Below are positions 17,107 to 26,323 of a stretch of 64,000 bases of DNA, piece by piece. A model generated the notes under the pieces. That model was given only the letters and a program-made list of their open reading frames with translations, did no database searches and was not told where the DNA came from. A program made the translations under genes and the position numbers. Source of the DNA: an uncultured Myxococcales bacterium (lineage in GTDB: Bacteria > Myxococcota_A > UBA9042 > DTJE01); assembly GCA_903936705.1 (NCBI GenBank), contig CAIZWN010000070.1, positions 62,001-126,000 on the forward strand. Reading direction: 5' to 3'. Position 1 is the first letter of the stretch. Every line of letters begins with the position of its first letter.

Positions 17107-18104
17107 CCCAGTGCCCCCAGTTTGGTGCGGAATTCCTGTACCTCGGCATCGGCATCCGAGTCCCAGACTATCCCGCTGCCAACCCCGTATTCCCATCCGG
17201 TTGCCGTCCTGGACGCCGTGCGTATCAGCAGGCTGAACATGGCGTGGTCGCCCTGCCACAAGCCCAGCGCACCGCAGTATGGGCCACGCGGTGTTGACTC
17301 CAGCAATCGAATCATTTCAAGAGCAGACTCCTTGGGGGCGCCAGTCACCGACCCGCCGGGGTGCAGTGCGTCCAGCACCTCCAGTGGGCCATTGCCTTTG
17401 CGCAGCACGCCTTCGACGTCGCTGACCATCTGGATCGCGTAGGGCAGTTCCAGCTTGCGGCGTGCGCACGAGACTTTCACCGATCGGGGCTCGCAGACGC
17501 GGGTCAAATCGTTTCGGACCAGGTCGGTGATCATGGCCAATTCGGATATGTCCTTGGCGCTTGATTCCAGGTTCGCGCCTTGTCCGGGGGCAGCGGTGCC
17601 CTTCATAGGTTCGGATCGGACTCGGCGCCCTTCAACCTCGAAAAAACACTCCGGGGAGGCCGATACGAACTCCGGGCCGCCGGGCAAACGTACCCACGCT
17701 GCAAATCGCGGTGCTCCGCCGGCGCACATTGCGGACAGAAGGGCCGAGCCGCACGTTGCGTCAAGCTTGGCCCGCACGGTGAAGCAGACCTGGTAGACGT
17801 CGCCCGCAGCGATGGCCTCACGGATCCGGTCTATAGCCTGGCGTATGCCGGCATCTTCAAAGCGGACAATGGGTTGTTCAAGGGCAGGGCAGAGTGGTTC
17901 GGCGCACTGCGAGATACTGGAAGGTTCGAAGATGCGGGCCTCACGGCCAGCGGCACCGTAGGAGGCGAAGACCAGTTGCGCATGGGAATCGTCGCGGGCG
18001 GCCGAACATTCCTGCAATCCTTGCAGCAACACAAAGGACCCGTTGCCGAACCCCGGGCCAAGAAGGGCAAACGATTCAAGGCGCTCCAGTGAATCCAGGG
18101 TCAT
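17088..18104 (-). CDS. pabB: Aminodeoxychorismate synthase component I
   Basis: A 338-residue chorismate-binding enzyme of the PabB/TrpE/MenF family that aminates chorismate. Signature blocks include GDVYQVCFT, EPMKGT (where anthranilate synthases usually have PIAGT), ITDLVRNDL, and the C-terminal GSGIVWDSDADAEVQE. The N-terminal domain is shorter than in TrpE. Starts with an ATGA overlap on pabA (18101-18104) and ends overlapping pabC, so the three are a coupled folate-precursor unit; that context favours PabB over anthranilate synthase. Confidence 0.88.
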   Translation of the reverse strand: MTLDSLERLESFALLGPGFGNGSFVLLQGLQECSAARDDSHAQLVFASYGAAGREARIFEPSSISQCAEPLCPALEQPIVRFEDAGIRQAIDRIREAIAAGDVYQVCFTVRAKLDATCGSALLSAMCAGGAPRFAAWVRLPGGPEFVSASPECFFEVEGRRVRSEPMKGTAAPGQGANLESSAKDISELAMITDLVRNDLTRVCEPRSVKVSCARRKLELPYAIQMVSDVEGVLRKGNGPLEVLDALHPGGSVTGAPKESALEMIRLLESTPRGPYCGALGLWQGDHAMFSLLIRTASRTATGWEYGVGSGIVWDSDADAEVQEFRTKLGALGCGSPP

Positions 18105-18664
18105 CGAATACTCTCGAAGAAGGCTTCGAACATTCCGGTCCCGTGGGGAGTTGCGTACGAATCCGGGTGGAACTGGACGCCGGCAATCGGCAGCCAGTCG
18201 TGTTCGACCGCCATCGGGATGCCGTCTTCGGTCGAGGCAACCACCCGCAGTGGCAGGCAGACAGCCGAGAGCGAGAGAGAATGGTAGCGCATCACGGTCT
18301 GAGGGCCGACAAAGCCGGGAAACAAACGCGAAGGCGTGAACAGTGCTGTACTTGTCATGCCGTGCGCGGGCCGCGTTCGGACCAGTGAGGCACCAAAGGC
18401 CAGGCCGATCGACTGGAAGCCCAGGCAGATACCAAACATTGGCAACCTGCGGCGCGCAGCGTCGCCTACCAGTCCAACCAGTCCAGCGCGGATCGGATCG
18501 GTAGGCCCTGGCCCGATCACGATAGCATCGAATCCTTGCAGAGCCTGCGGGTCAAGGCCGGCCTCGTGCCCGTCCCGGATCGTGATGGCGCTTCTTGGAA
18601 ACGGCAGGCGATCCAGCACGTTCCACGAGAAGGAATCCCGGTTTTCCAGGAACAGCAACCGCAT
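18101..18664 (-). CDS. pabA: Glutamine amidotransferase (aminodeoxychorismate synthase component II)
   Basis: 187-residue class I glutaminase subunit supplying ammonia to PabB. The nucleophile is Cys80 in GICLGFQ and the triad His is His166 in GVQFHPD. Unusually, the third triad position is Asp168 (HPDS) where the family has Glu (HPES). GGAGGG precedes the ATG. A 33-base gap separates it from the upstream NAD-binding gene, so they may share a transcript. Confidence 0.88.
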   Translation of the reverse strand: MRLLFLENRDSFSWNVLDRLPFPRSAITIRDGHEAGLDPQALQGFDAIVIGPGPTDPIRAGLVGLVGDAARRRLPMFGICLGFQSIGLAFGASLVRTRPAHGMTSTALFTPSRLFPGFVGPQTVMRYHSLSLSAVCLPLRVVASTEDGIPMAVEHDWLPIAGVQFHPDSYATPHGTGMFEAFFESIR

Positions 18665-18697
18665 GAAGAAAAGGCCCTCCAGTGGCTTGACTTGAGT

Positions 18698-19486
18698 TTA
18701 CCGGCGCGTGATCTGGTCGAGGTCGGCGCGTTCCACTATCCGGTTCAAGCCATCTGGCGACAATGCCAGGCGGATCATTGCTTCAGCCAGACTGGCTGCG
18801 TCTATTGAACGGTACTTTCGCCACGGACCCACCAGGCCAACGGTCTTCCCCAGGTTCAGCGTTGCTTCCAGTACCGAGTTGGCAAGGCGCTCACCGGTAC
18901 GGTTTTCGTCGCGGTCGGGTCCTGTCACGATTGCCGGGCGGACTATCGTGTACGGAAGACCCGACGTTATCACGGCCTGTTCTGCCTTGTAGCGCCAGTG
19001 CATATAAGCGCCCTTGGATCCCGGGCCAGCTCCCATTGCGGACAGATAGGTGAATCGGGGGGCGCCTCCGGTCAGGAAGGACGCCTCGACCAGCATCGCC
19101 GTCAGCCCGTAATCCACCGTTTCGTACGACGCTGCATCCGCCTCGCCTCCGGTGCGCTGAAGCGCCTGCATCCGGGCGCGGGTGGTTCCCAGCAGGCCGA
19201 AAACCACAGATGGCGCGGCTTGCCGCAGCGTCTCGGCCATCATAGGCAGCTTCCATGGCGTGGCGTCCGGTTCGGCTCCCAGTTCCGTGAACCGTTGCCA
19301 CCAATCCTGCAACCGCAAGGAGTCGGACCGCACATGCGCGATGGTGCGCACGCCGCGTGCCACCAGTTGCCGCACCACCTGCTGACCCACGTAGCCAGTT
19401 GCGCCTGCCACAAAAACTGTTTCCTGGGTCGAAGTCGTTTCGCCGCCTTTCACGAAAACTCCTTCGCTGGTCGTTGCCATTTGCAT
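18698..19486 (-). CDS. NAD(P)-binding atypical SDR (NmrA/YwnB-like)
   Basis: About 262 residues. The Rossmann start FVAGATGYVGQQ (about 25-36) is the extended/atypical SDR motif; later come TYLSAMGAG, a YMHWRYKAEQ segment with the Tyr...Lys positions, and PYTIVRPAIVTGP. Complex I NDUFA9-like, quinone-reductase-like and sugar-nucleotide enzymes all look alike at this level, so the substrate is open. The start is uncertain: ATGs at 19486 and 19480 are preferred; an in-frame GTG at 19579 would add a tail without homologous features. It is upstream of pabABC and divergent from the Ehr operon. Confidence 0.7.
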   Translation of the reverse strand: MQMATTSEGVFVKGGETTSTQETVFVAGATGYVGQQVVRQLVARGVRTIAHVRSDSLRLQDWWQRFTELGAEPDATPWKLPMMAETLRQAAPSVVFGLLGTTRARMQALQRTGGEADAASYETVDYGLTAMLVEASFLTGGAPRFTYLSAMGAGPGSKGAYMHWRYKAEQAVITSGLPYTIVRPAIVTGPDRDENRTGERLANSVLEATLNLGKTVGLVGPWRKYRSIDAASLAEAMIRLALSPDGLNRIVERADLDQITRR

Positions 19487-19630
19487 GCGTCCATGAAACT
19501 CATCCGAGGGCCAATTATCGAGGTCTGGCGTCCGCGGGTCAACAGGCGTGGGCTGTGAAAAGTCTTCCCGGCGTCGCACGGAAGCTTCATCTGGTTTTCC
19601 CGTGATGTCATGCCGGACCGTGCTGTTTCC

Positions 19631-19658
19631 TTGACATCGACAGCCGCGGGGCTATCCT
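19631..19658 (+). promoter_or_regulatory. Sigma-70 promoter of the hydrogenase-related operon
   Basis: TTGACA (19631-19636), 16 bases, TATCCT (19653-19658). It places transcription start near 19665, which rules out the ATG at 19610 as the start of the first subunit and supports the GTG at 19712. Confidence 0.55.
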
Positions 19659-19711
19659 GCGCCCCGCACATATGGATAGGGTTCGCACCGGCGGACCCGC
19701 CGAGCGGCATC

Positions 19712-21703
19712 GTGACAGTTGCTCTCAGCCTGGTGCTCTTCTCCATCCCCATTTTAATCCTGGGCGGAACCCTGTCCGCAATTCTGTACCGGCATGATCG
19801 GGCGGCGCGGATCACTGGCTGTGTGGCCGGTTTCCTTGGAACGGCGGTCGGCCTTTCGGGCGCGTTGCTGGGACTGATTGACGGGGTCGAGGAAACCGTG
19901 GCATCGGTTTGGCGATTGCCGGTCGGCACGGTGTCGGTAGGTCTTGATCCGCTGACCTCCTTCTTTCTGTTTTGCATCTTTCTCGTTTGCGGACTTGGCG
20001 TCGTCTACGCGATCGGATACCTCAAGCACCTCCCAGGGCGTGCTCGTGTCGCGCCGGCACTGGCATTCTTCAATCTTCTTGTGGTGTCCATGGCCGTTGT
20101 CGTGCTTGCCAGGGACGCGATCTTGTTCCTATTGGCGTGGGAAGCAATGTCTCTGTCATCCTTCTTTCTGGTGACTTTCGACGCCTCTCAGGAATCCACC
20201 AGGCGCGCGGGCATCTTCTACCTGATCGCCTGCCATGTCGGCCTGGTACCGCTGGTCCTTCTGTTCGTTCTGCTGGGCGATCCCGCAGGTTCGTTCGGGT
20301 TCCAGGCAATCCGTGCAGCGACGGCGCCCGGGGGAGGACTTGCGACCGCAGCCTTCCTGCTGGCACTGCTGGGCTTCGGCATCAAGGCCGGCTTTTGGCC
20401 GGTGCACGTCTGGCTGCCCGAGGCTCATCCGGCTGCTCCAAGTCACGTTTCGGCGGTGATGTCGGGTGTGATGATCAAGCTGGGCATCTACGGTCTGCTG
20501 AGGACCTTGACGCTGCTGGGCACCCCGTTGGAGTGGTGGGGGTTCGTACTGATTGCCATAGGCATCGTTTCCGGCGTCGGAGGTGTGTTGCACGCCCTGG
20601 CGCAGCATGATTTGAAGCGGCTCCTGGCTTACTCCAGCGTCGAGAACATCGGGATTATCGCGCTGGGGATGGGCCTTGGGATTGTCGGTCGTGCCAACGG
20701 GAACTCGACCATCGCATTCCTGGGTTTTGGCGGGGCCCTGCTTCACGTCCTGAACCACGGCCTCTTCAAGGGACTGCTGTTCCAGGGTGCCGGCAGCGTA
20801 ATGCACGCGACCGGTACCCGAGATCTCGATTCACTTGGCGGCTTGATGAAAAGGATGCCGGTGACCGGAGCTGCCTTCCTGACCGGCTCGGCGGCCATCA
20901 GCGGGCTGCCACCACTGAACGGCTTCGTCGGCGAGTTGCTGATCTATGTCGGAGCCTTCCTGGGTGTAGTGGAACTGCCATCGGCCAGCGGCCTTTGGAC
21001 GCTGGCCATAGTGCCGGCGCTGGCATTGATCGGAGGGCTGGCGGCGGCGTGCTTCGTGAAGGCTTTCGGGGTCGTGTTCCTGGGCGAGCCTCGTACGCCG
21101 GCGGCAGCGGCGGCGCACGAAGTCGATATGTCGATGAGGATCGCCATGGTGGCGGGTGCTGCCCTGTGCATCGCGATTGGCGTGGCACCCCAGGTCGCGT
21201 TGCGCCTGATTGAGGGCCCGGGTGCCCTCCTTGCGGGGTCAGCATTGTTGCCACCGGTCGTTACCGAAGTGCTTTCGGCGGTCACGAGGGCCTCGCTGGC
21301 CCTGATCTGCCTGGTGGCGCTGGCGGCGTCAGTGCGCTTTCTTCTGTTGCGTCGTCGCGAGGTCCGGCGTGCAGCGACCTGGGGATGCGGCTATGAGGCC
21401 CCGACTCCGCGGATGCAGTACACGTCGGCATCCTTCGCCGATCAGGTGCTGGCACCGGCTGAAACCATCTTCGAACACCACATCGAGGCCGGTGGGCTGA
21501 ACGGGTACTTTCCGCGAACTGCTCACCACCACGAGCGCCTGGGCGACATGGCGGCAGATCGCGTCATGGAACCGGCTATGGGCCTTCTTGTGTCGGCGTT
21601 TGGCAGGCTCGGCTTCCTCCAACAAGGGGGCGTTTCCAGATACCTGGTGTGGGTCCTGCTGACAGTCGTTGTGCTGCTGGTCTGGCAGCTTGGTGCTTTT
21701 TGA
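19712..21703 (+). CDS. Proton-translocating antiporter-like subunit (HyfB/HycC type)
   Basis: A 663-residue polytopic membrane protein of the NuoL/M/N-Mrp antiporter family, with about 14-16 helices. The functional core is present: LLAWEAMSLSSFF (Glu of helix 5), FGIKAGFWPVHVWLPEAHPAAPSHVSA (Lys and His of helices 7-8), and a DLKRLLAYSSVENIG segment. The C-terminal GCGYEAPTPRMQYT is particular to HyfB/HycC-type subunits of group 4 hydrogenases. GTG 19712 is chosen from the promoter just upstream; length then matches HyfB (672). First gene of a six-gene operon. Confidence 0.9.
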   Translation: MTVALSLVLFSIPILILGGTLSAILYRHDRAARITGCVAGFLGTAVGLSGALLGLIDGVEETVASVWRLPVGTVSVGLDPLTSFFLFCIFLVCGLGVVYAIGYLKHLPGRARVAPALAFFNLLVVSMAVVVLARDAILFLLAWEAMSLSSFFLVTFDASQESTRRAGIFYLIACHVGLVPLVLLFVLLGDPAGSFGFQAIRAATAPGGGLATAAFLLALLGFGIKAGFWPVHVWLPEAHPAAPSHVSAVMSGVMIKLGIYGLLRTLTLLGTPLEWWGFVLIAIGIVSGVGGVLHALAQHDLKRLLAYSSVENIGIIALGMGLGIVGRANGNSTIAFLGFGGALLHVLNHGLFKGLLFQGAGSVMHATGTRDLDSLGGLMKRMPVTGAAFLTGSAAISGLPPLNGFVGELLIYVGAFLGVVELPSASGLWTLAIVPALALIGGLAAACFVKAFGVVFLGEPRTPAAAAAHEVDMSMRIAMVAGAALCIAIGVAPQVALRLIEGPGALLAGSALLPPVVTEVLSAVTRASLALICLVALAASVRFLLLRRREVRRAATWGCGYEAPTPRMQYTSASFADQVLAPAETIFEHHIEAGGLNGYFPRTAHHHERLGDMAADRVMEPAMGLLVSAFGRLGFLQQGGVSRYLVWVLLTVVVLLVWQLGAF

Positions 21704-21710
21704 GGTGGCG

Positions 21711-22628
21711 ATGTTCGATGTGCTGATGCACCTGGCCTGGTTGATCCTCCTGCCCCTGCCGATGCTGGGCCTGGTAACCGTGGTCAAGTCGTGGATCGCA
21801 GGACGCCGGGGCCCGCCGTTGCTGCAGCCCTTTCACGATGTCGTCAAGTTGCTTCGCAAGGGTGCCGTCTACAGTCGGACGACAACCTGGGTCTTCGCGG
21901 CCGGGCCGGTCGTCGCGCTGTCCTCGACCGTGCTGGCCGGACTGATTGTGCCGATGGGTTCCCCTTCCTCGCCCTTCGGCTTTAGCGCTGATGTCATCGT
22001 GTTTGCCTACCTGCTTGGGCTTGGTCGATTCTTCACCATGACGGCAGCCTTGGACACCGGGTCGGCCTTCGAGGGCATGGGCGCCAGTCGCGAGGGCGCC
22101 TTTGCTGCACTGGCGGAACCGGCGCTGTTCCTTGCCTTGATGATCCTGTGCGTCCCGGCCGGCGGCATGTCGTTCGGGGAGGCATTCGCCGTGCTGCCTG
22201 CATCCCACGGCCTGCTGCGCAGCCCCGGCCTCCTGCTGGCCGCGCTTGCCTTGGGCGTCGTCCTGTTGGCGGAAACGTCCCGCATTCCGGTAGATGACCC
22301 GAACACTCACCTCGAACTGACGATGATTCACGAAGTCATGGTGCTTGACCACGGTGGCCCGGACCTGGCCTTCATACAGATCGGGTACGCGCTGAAGCTG
22401 TTCGTCCTCGGGTCGGTAATCGTGCACCTGGTTCTTCCGATTCCGGCCGACTCGTGGACTGGTCCTGCCGCGTTCCTGGCCGGCCAGGCCGGCATCGCCG
22501 TGGCAGTCGGTATCATCGAGTCGGTCATGGCCCGCCTGCGTCTGTCTCGCGTTCCCCAGTTTTTGATCGGGGCTTGCGTCGTGGCGGCGGTAGGGGTGCT
22601 GGTCCTCTTTACCGGGGGGCGCCCATGA
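21711..22628 (+). CDS. NuoH-like membrane subunit (HyfC type)
   Basis: 305 residues, eight or so helices, the membrane arm subunit that contacts the peripheral arm. The family motif ETSRIPVDDPNTHLELTMIHE is complete, corresponding to the acidic loop of NuoH/HycD/HyfC. It follows the HyfB-like gene by seven bases behind an AGGTGG, and its stop overlaps the next start. Confidence 0.92.
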   Translation: MFDVLMHLAWLILLPLPMLGLVTVVKSWIAGRRGPPLLQPFHDVVKLLRKGAVYSRTTTWVFAAGPVVALSSTVLAGLIVPMGSPSSPFGFSADVIVFAYLLGLGRFFTMTAALDTGSAFEGMGASREGAFAALAEPALFLALMILCVPAGGMSFGEAFAVLPASHGLLRSPGLLLAALALGVVLLAETSRIPVDDPNTHLELTMIHEVMVLDHGGPDLAFIQIGYALKLFVLGSVIVHLVLPIPADSWTGPAAFLAGQAGIAVAVGIIESVMARLRLSRVPQFLIGACVVAAVGVLVLFTGGRP

Positions 22629-23296
22629 GCCTGGATGCGGACCTGCTGCTGTTGCTGGTTATTGGCATCGACCTTTTCATCGGTTCGACCAGCCGGTTGG
22701 GCGCCCGCATTCGGGCATGCGCGCTGCAGGGCCTGGTTCTTGCGGCGCTGCCGCTTGCCATCCAGGGTACAGGTGTTCTGGCCGAGGGCGAACGGATCGT
22801 CCACACCGTCCTGGCGGTCGGGGCGACGTTGATCCTGAAGGCGGTAGTCATCCCCATATTCCTGTTGCGGGCCATGCGGCGCAGCGGTGTTCGTCGCGAA
22901 GCCGATCCCGAACACAGCCTGCACCTTTCACTGCTGCTTTGCGGTGTGCTGGTCGGGTTGTCGTTCTGGATCGGGGCGGTGATGTTGCCACCCCAGGCAG
23001 GCTCCAGCCCTCTGGGCGTTCCTGCCGGCCTGGCAACGATGCTTATCGGGCTGTTCCTGACCATCAGCGGACGCACTGAATTGACGCAGGTCATTGGCTA
23101 CATGGTCCTTGAGAATGGCGTCTTCGTCATAGGCCAGCGCCTGTTGGGCGAGTTCCCGCTGGTCGTGGAACTGGGCGTCCTGCTGGACGTCCTGGTTGCG
23201 GTCATGCTGATGGCCATCCTGGTGGTATTCACAAACCGCCAGCACGAACAGGGAGCAGATGTGGCGGCAGAAACCGTCGGGGGGGGCGCGCCATGA
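22625..23296 (+). CDS. HyfE-like membrane subunit (NuoK-related)
   Basis: 223 residues with six or seven hydrophobic helices. The VIGYMVLENGVFVIG segment carries the membrane Glu typical of NuoK and MrpC, and the extra N-terminal helices are those of HyfE. ATGA overlap with the HyfC-like gene and again with the HyfF-like gene shows tight coupling. Confidence 0.85.
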   Translation: MSLDADLLLLLVIGIDLFIGSTSRLGARIRACALQGLVLAALPLAIQGTGVLAEGERIVHTVLAVGATLILKAVVIPIFLLRAMRRSGVRREADPEHSLHLSLLLCGVLVGLSFWIGAVMLPPQAGSSPLGVPAGLATMLIGLFLTISGRTELTQVIGYMVLENGVFVIGQRLLGEFPLVVELGVLLDVLVAVMLMAILVVFTNRQHEQGADVAAETVGGGAP

Positions 23297-24753
23297 TCGT
23301 GTTGTGGCTGCTCCTTGCGCTTCCCGTAGCCGGTGGTGTAGTTGCGGCAATGATTCCCAGTCCGCGGGCGGTGCTGTTGCTGTGTGTTATCGGTGCGCTG
23401 GCCGAGGTCGTGCTGGCCGCGTTGGTAGTCCCCGCGGCCCTTGACGCCCCGGTTTTTGCCGGCGGCCGCCAGTTGATGCTGGACGCGCTGTCCGCGTACC
23501 ACCTGGGATTGGTCGTCGTGGTCTTCGCGTTCTCGTCGGTGTTTGCACTCAGGTACTTCGGGCCTCTGGTGCAAGACGGAACCTTTTCGCGCGGCACCGC
23601 CCGCCGGTTCGGCGCGGCCTGGTTCGGCTTTCTGGCCAGCATGGTCATGGTCCTGCTGGCGAACAACGTCGGTCTGCTGTGGGTCGCAATGGAAACCACG
23701 ACGCTGGCTTCGGCCTTGCTGGTGTGCCTGGAATTCGACCCTCCGTCGGTGAAAGCCTCGTGGACCTACATGATGATCTGCTCGGTCGGCATCGCGCTGG
23801 CCCTTCTGGGCACGTTCCTGCTGTGCGGCGAGGCCCGCAACGTCACCACGGGAACCGAGAGCCCGTTCCTTTGGACAGATCTCGTTCGAGCGGCTCCGCG
23901 CATGCGGCCCGGCGGCGTGAAACTGGCGTTCCTGTTCCTGCTGGTCGGCTATGGAACCAAGGCGGGCCTTGCGCCCATGCACACCTGGTTGCCGGATGCT
24001 CACGGGCAGGCTCCGACGCCTGTTTCGGCGGTCTTGTCTGGCGTTCTTCTGAATTGTGCGATGTACGCGATCAGCCGCTTCGTGCCTGTCGTTGACGCGG
24101 TCACAGGCGGCGACGGATGGGCATCAACACTGCTAGTACCCTTCGGTCTTGTGTCGATCCTGGTAGCCGTGGCGTTCATCGCCCACGAGCGCGACCTGAA
24201 GCGGCTGCTGGCATATTGCAGCATCGAACACACCGGTATCATCGCCCTGGCCCTGGGGCTTGGTGCAATGCCGGCGGCGCTGTTCCACACGCTGGGACAT
24301 TCGATTGCCAAGATGGTCGCATTCTTTTCGGTCGGGTTCCTTGCACGCCAGCACGGCACTCGTGACAGCCAGGCCATCAGCGGGATGTTGCGGGTTTCCC
24401 CCTTGGCCGGGATGGGATTGCTGCTGGCGGTGCTTGCCCTGGCGGGTGCTCCTCCGTTCTCGCTGTTCATGAGCGAATTGTGGGTAGCAATAGAGGGGGT
24501 GGAGCAGGGTCACACCGCTGTCGTAGTGGCGTTCCTGCTGGGGGTGGCCGTGATCGCCGTCGTGCTGTTGCGACCCGTGCTGGGCATGGTGTGGCGTCCA
24601 GTGGCCAAGGGGGGCCGCGCTGCCGGTCTGGGATGGATCGACTGGTTGCTGGTGGCTGCTCCACTGGCGGTGTTGGGGCTGCTGGGCTTGTGGATGCCTG
24701 CCTTGTTGACTGACGCGTTGAACAAGGCGGCTGCGATTCTGCGAGGCGGCTGA
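23293..24753 (+). CDS. Proton-translocating antiporter-like subunit (HyfF type)
   Basis: 486 residues, second NuoN/L-like subunit of the operon. The key Glu is in WVAMETTTL, and the Lys/His helix pair in YGTKAGLAPMHTWLPDAHGQ. A further HERDLKRLLAYCSIEHTG segment matches HyfF. Length fits HyfF (about 490-525). Overlaps neighbours at both ends (ATGA before; TGATG junction after). Confidence 0.9.
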   Translation: MIVLWLLLALPVAGGVVAAMIPSPRAVLLLCVIGALAEVVLAALVVPAALDAPVFAGGRQLMLDALSAYHLGLVVVVFAFSSVFALRYFGPLVQDGTFSRGTARRFGAAWFGFLASMVMVLLANNVGLLWVAMETTTLASALLVCLEFDPPSVKASWTYMMICSVGIALALLGTFLLCGEARNVTTGTESPFLWTDLVRAAPRMRPGGVKLAFLFLLVGYGTKAGLAPMHTWLPDAHGQAPTPVSAVLSGVLLNCAMYAISRFVPVVDAVTGGDGWASTLLVPFGLVSILVAVAFIAHERDLKRLLAYCSIEHTGIIALALGLGAMPAALFHTLGHSIAKMVAFFSVGFLARQHGTRDSQAISGMLRVSPLAGMGLLLAVLALAGAPPFSLFMSELWVAIEGVEQGHTAVVVAFLLGVAVIAVVLLRPVLGMVWRPVAKGGRAAGLGWIDWLLVAAPLAVLGLLGLWMPALLTDALNKAAAILRGG

Positions 24754-26300
24754 TGAAACTGGCGAATCCCAAGTCATTCCACAACGGACAGGCCGTCGCA
24801 ATCTTCGACGTTGCCTCGGTTGCACCCCGTGCCCTTCGGGATCTGGTTGTGAATTCCTGCTCGCACGGCGGGCGTCTTTGCGGGTTGTTCACGTTGCCTG
24901 GTCGGCCCGGCACGCTGGACCTGGTGGCGCTGATTGCCCACGACTCCGAAGGGCGCCTCAGCATGTTGAAGGCAGGAGTGGCGCAAGGCGGCAGGTACCC
25001 CTCGCTGACAGCCGAGCTGCCATCGGCGCATGCCTTGGAGCGGGCAATCTGGGAGAGCGACGGTTTGCAACCCGACGGGCACCCGTGGCTGAAACCATTG
25101 CGACGCCATCCTGCGCTGGAACCTGCCGGGGCGGCTGAAACAGGCGATCCTGTCGGCAGGAACCAGGGGGCGGGTGCTGCTGGAGGCCGTGATCACCCGT
25201 TTTTCCGGATGGATGGTCCCGGGGTGCACGAGGTGGCGGTGGGCCCGGTGCATGCGGGCATCATCGAGCCGGGGCACTTCCGTTTCCAGTGTTCGGGTGA
25301 GACGGTTCACCATCTTGAAATCCACCTTGGTTACCAGCATCGAGGTGCCGAGGCCCTGCTGCGCGATTCGTCACCTGCGCGCCGGCTGGCTGTGGCCGAA
25401 ACACTTGCCGGCGACACGTCTATCGGCCACGGGATTGCCTGCTGCCGCGCCATGGAATCACTGGCTGGGATCGAGGTGCCCGAGCAGGCACTTTGGTTGC
25501 GGGCTGTCGCGCTGGAACTGGAGCGCCTTGCCAATCACGTGGGCGACCTTGGCGCACTTTGCAACGACGTGGGTTATCTTCCCGGGGCGTCATGGTTCGG
25601 GCGTTTGCGAGGCGAGTTTCTGAATGCCCAGATGGAGATCTGCGGCAGCCGCTTTGGACGGGGCCTGCTGGTGTTCGGCGGTGTCCGGTTCGGTGTTTCC
25701 CCGGAACTCAGGCACGACTTGCTGGGTCGATTGGCTATTGCCCGTCGTGATCTTGATGATGTGGCATCCGTCACCTTCGAGTCCCCGTCGGTCCTGGGCC
25801 GCTTCGAGCACAGCGGCATCGTGTCCCGTCAGGCGGCCGAGGACATCGGTATGGTTGGCCCGGCTGCACGTGCCAGCGGCTGCACTCGCGACGTTCGCTG
25901 CGATCATCCGCTGGGCGCCTTCGTCGACTGGGGTCTTTCCTCGGCCGTCGAGACCGCCGGGGATGTTCTTGCCCGTGCCCGAGTGCGGTGGGTCGAAGTG
26001 AAGCGCTCGCTGGAATTCGTGCTGGCCCGCCTGGCGGCGCTGCCCGATGGCCCGTTGGTTGTTCCCATGCCGCAGCCACGCCCGGGTGCCGTTGTCGGGG
26101 TGCTGGTCGAGGGATGGCGCGGCGAGATCTGCCATGTCGTGGCGACAGGTGACGACGGGCAAATCGTGGCTTACCGTGTGTTTGATCCCAGCCTGCACAA
26201 CTGGTTCGGTCTGACTTTGGCGATGCGCGGGACTCCGATTTCGGATTTTCCGTTGTGCAATAAATCGTTCAACCTTTCGTATGCGGGGCACGACTTGTAG
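24753..26300 (+). CDS. HyfG-like large subunit lacking NiFe ligands (Ehr type)
   Basis: 515 residues. N-terminal NuoC-like domain (to about 140), then the NuoD / hydrogenase large-subunit fold with HHLEIHLGYQHRGAE and EVPEQALWLRAVALELERLANH. In [NiFe] hydrogenases two CxxC pairs hold the metal site. Here the first is replaced by DTSIGHG (about 221-227; Thr and Gly at the Cys positions) and the C-terminal pair by a tail ending in FPLCNKSFNLSYAGHDL. There is no C-terminal processing sequence. The protein therefore cannot bind NiFe in the usual way and matches the 'energy-converting hydrogenase related' (Ehr) group, whose electron donor or substrate is unknown. Confidence 0.88.
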   Translation: MKLANPKSFHNGQAVAIFDVASVAPRALRDLVVNSCSHGGRLCGLFTLPGRPGTLDLVALIAHDSEGRLSMLKAGVAQGGRYPSLTAELPSAHALERAIWESDGLQPDGHPWLKPLRRHPALEPAGAAETGDPVGRNQGAGAAGGRDHPFFRMDGPGVHEVAVGPVHAGIIEPGHFRFQCSGETVHHLEIHLGYQHRGAEALLRDSSPARRLAVAETLAGDTSIGHGIACCRAMESLAGIEVPEQALWLRAVALELERLANHVGDLGALCNDVGYLPGASWFGRLRGEFLNAQMEICGSRFGRGLLVFGGVRFGVSPELRHDLLGRLAIARRDLDDVASVTFESPSVLGRFEHSGIVSRQAAEDIGMVGPAARASGCTRDVRCDHPLGAFVDWGLSSAVETAGDVLARARVRWVEVKRSLEFVLARLAALPDGPLVVPMPQPRPGAVVGVLVEGWRGEICHVVATGDDGQIVAYRVFDPSLHNWFGLTLAMRGTPISDFPLCNKSFNLSYAGHDL

Positions 26301-26323
26301 ATGCGACAGGGGAGGGCCAGCCG

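Noticed and set aside
24753-26300. Functional [NiFe] hydrogenase large subunit
   Set aside because: Both CxxC ligand pairs are absent, and there is no C-terminal processing motif.
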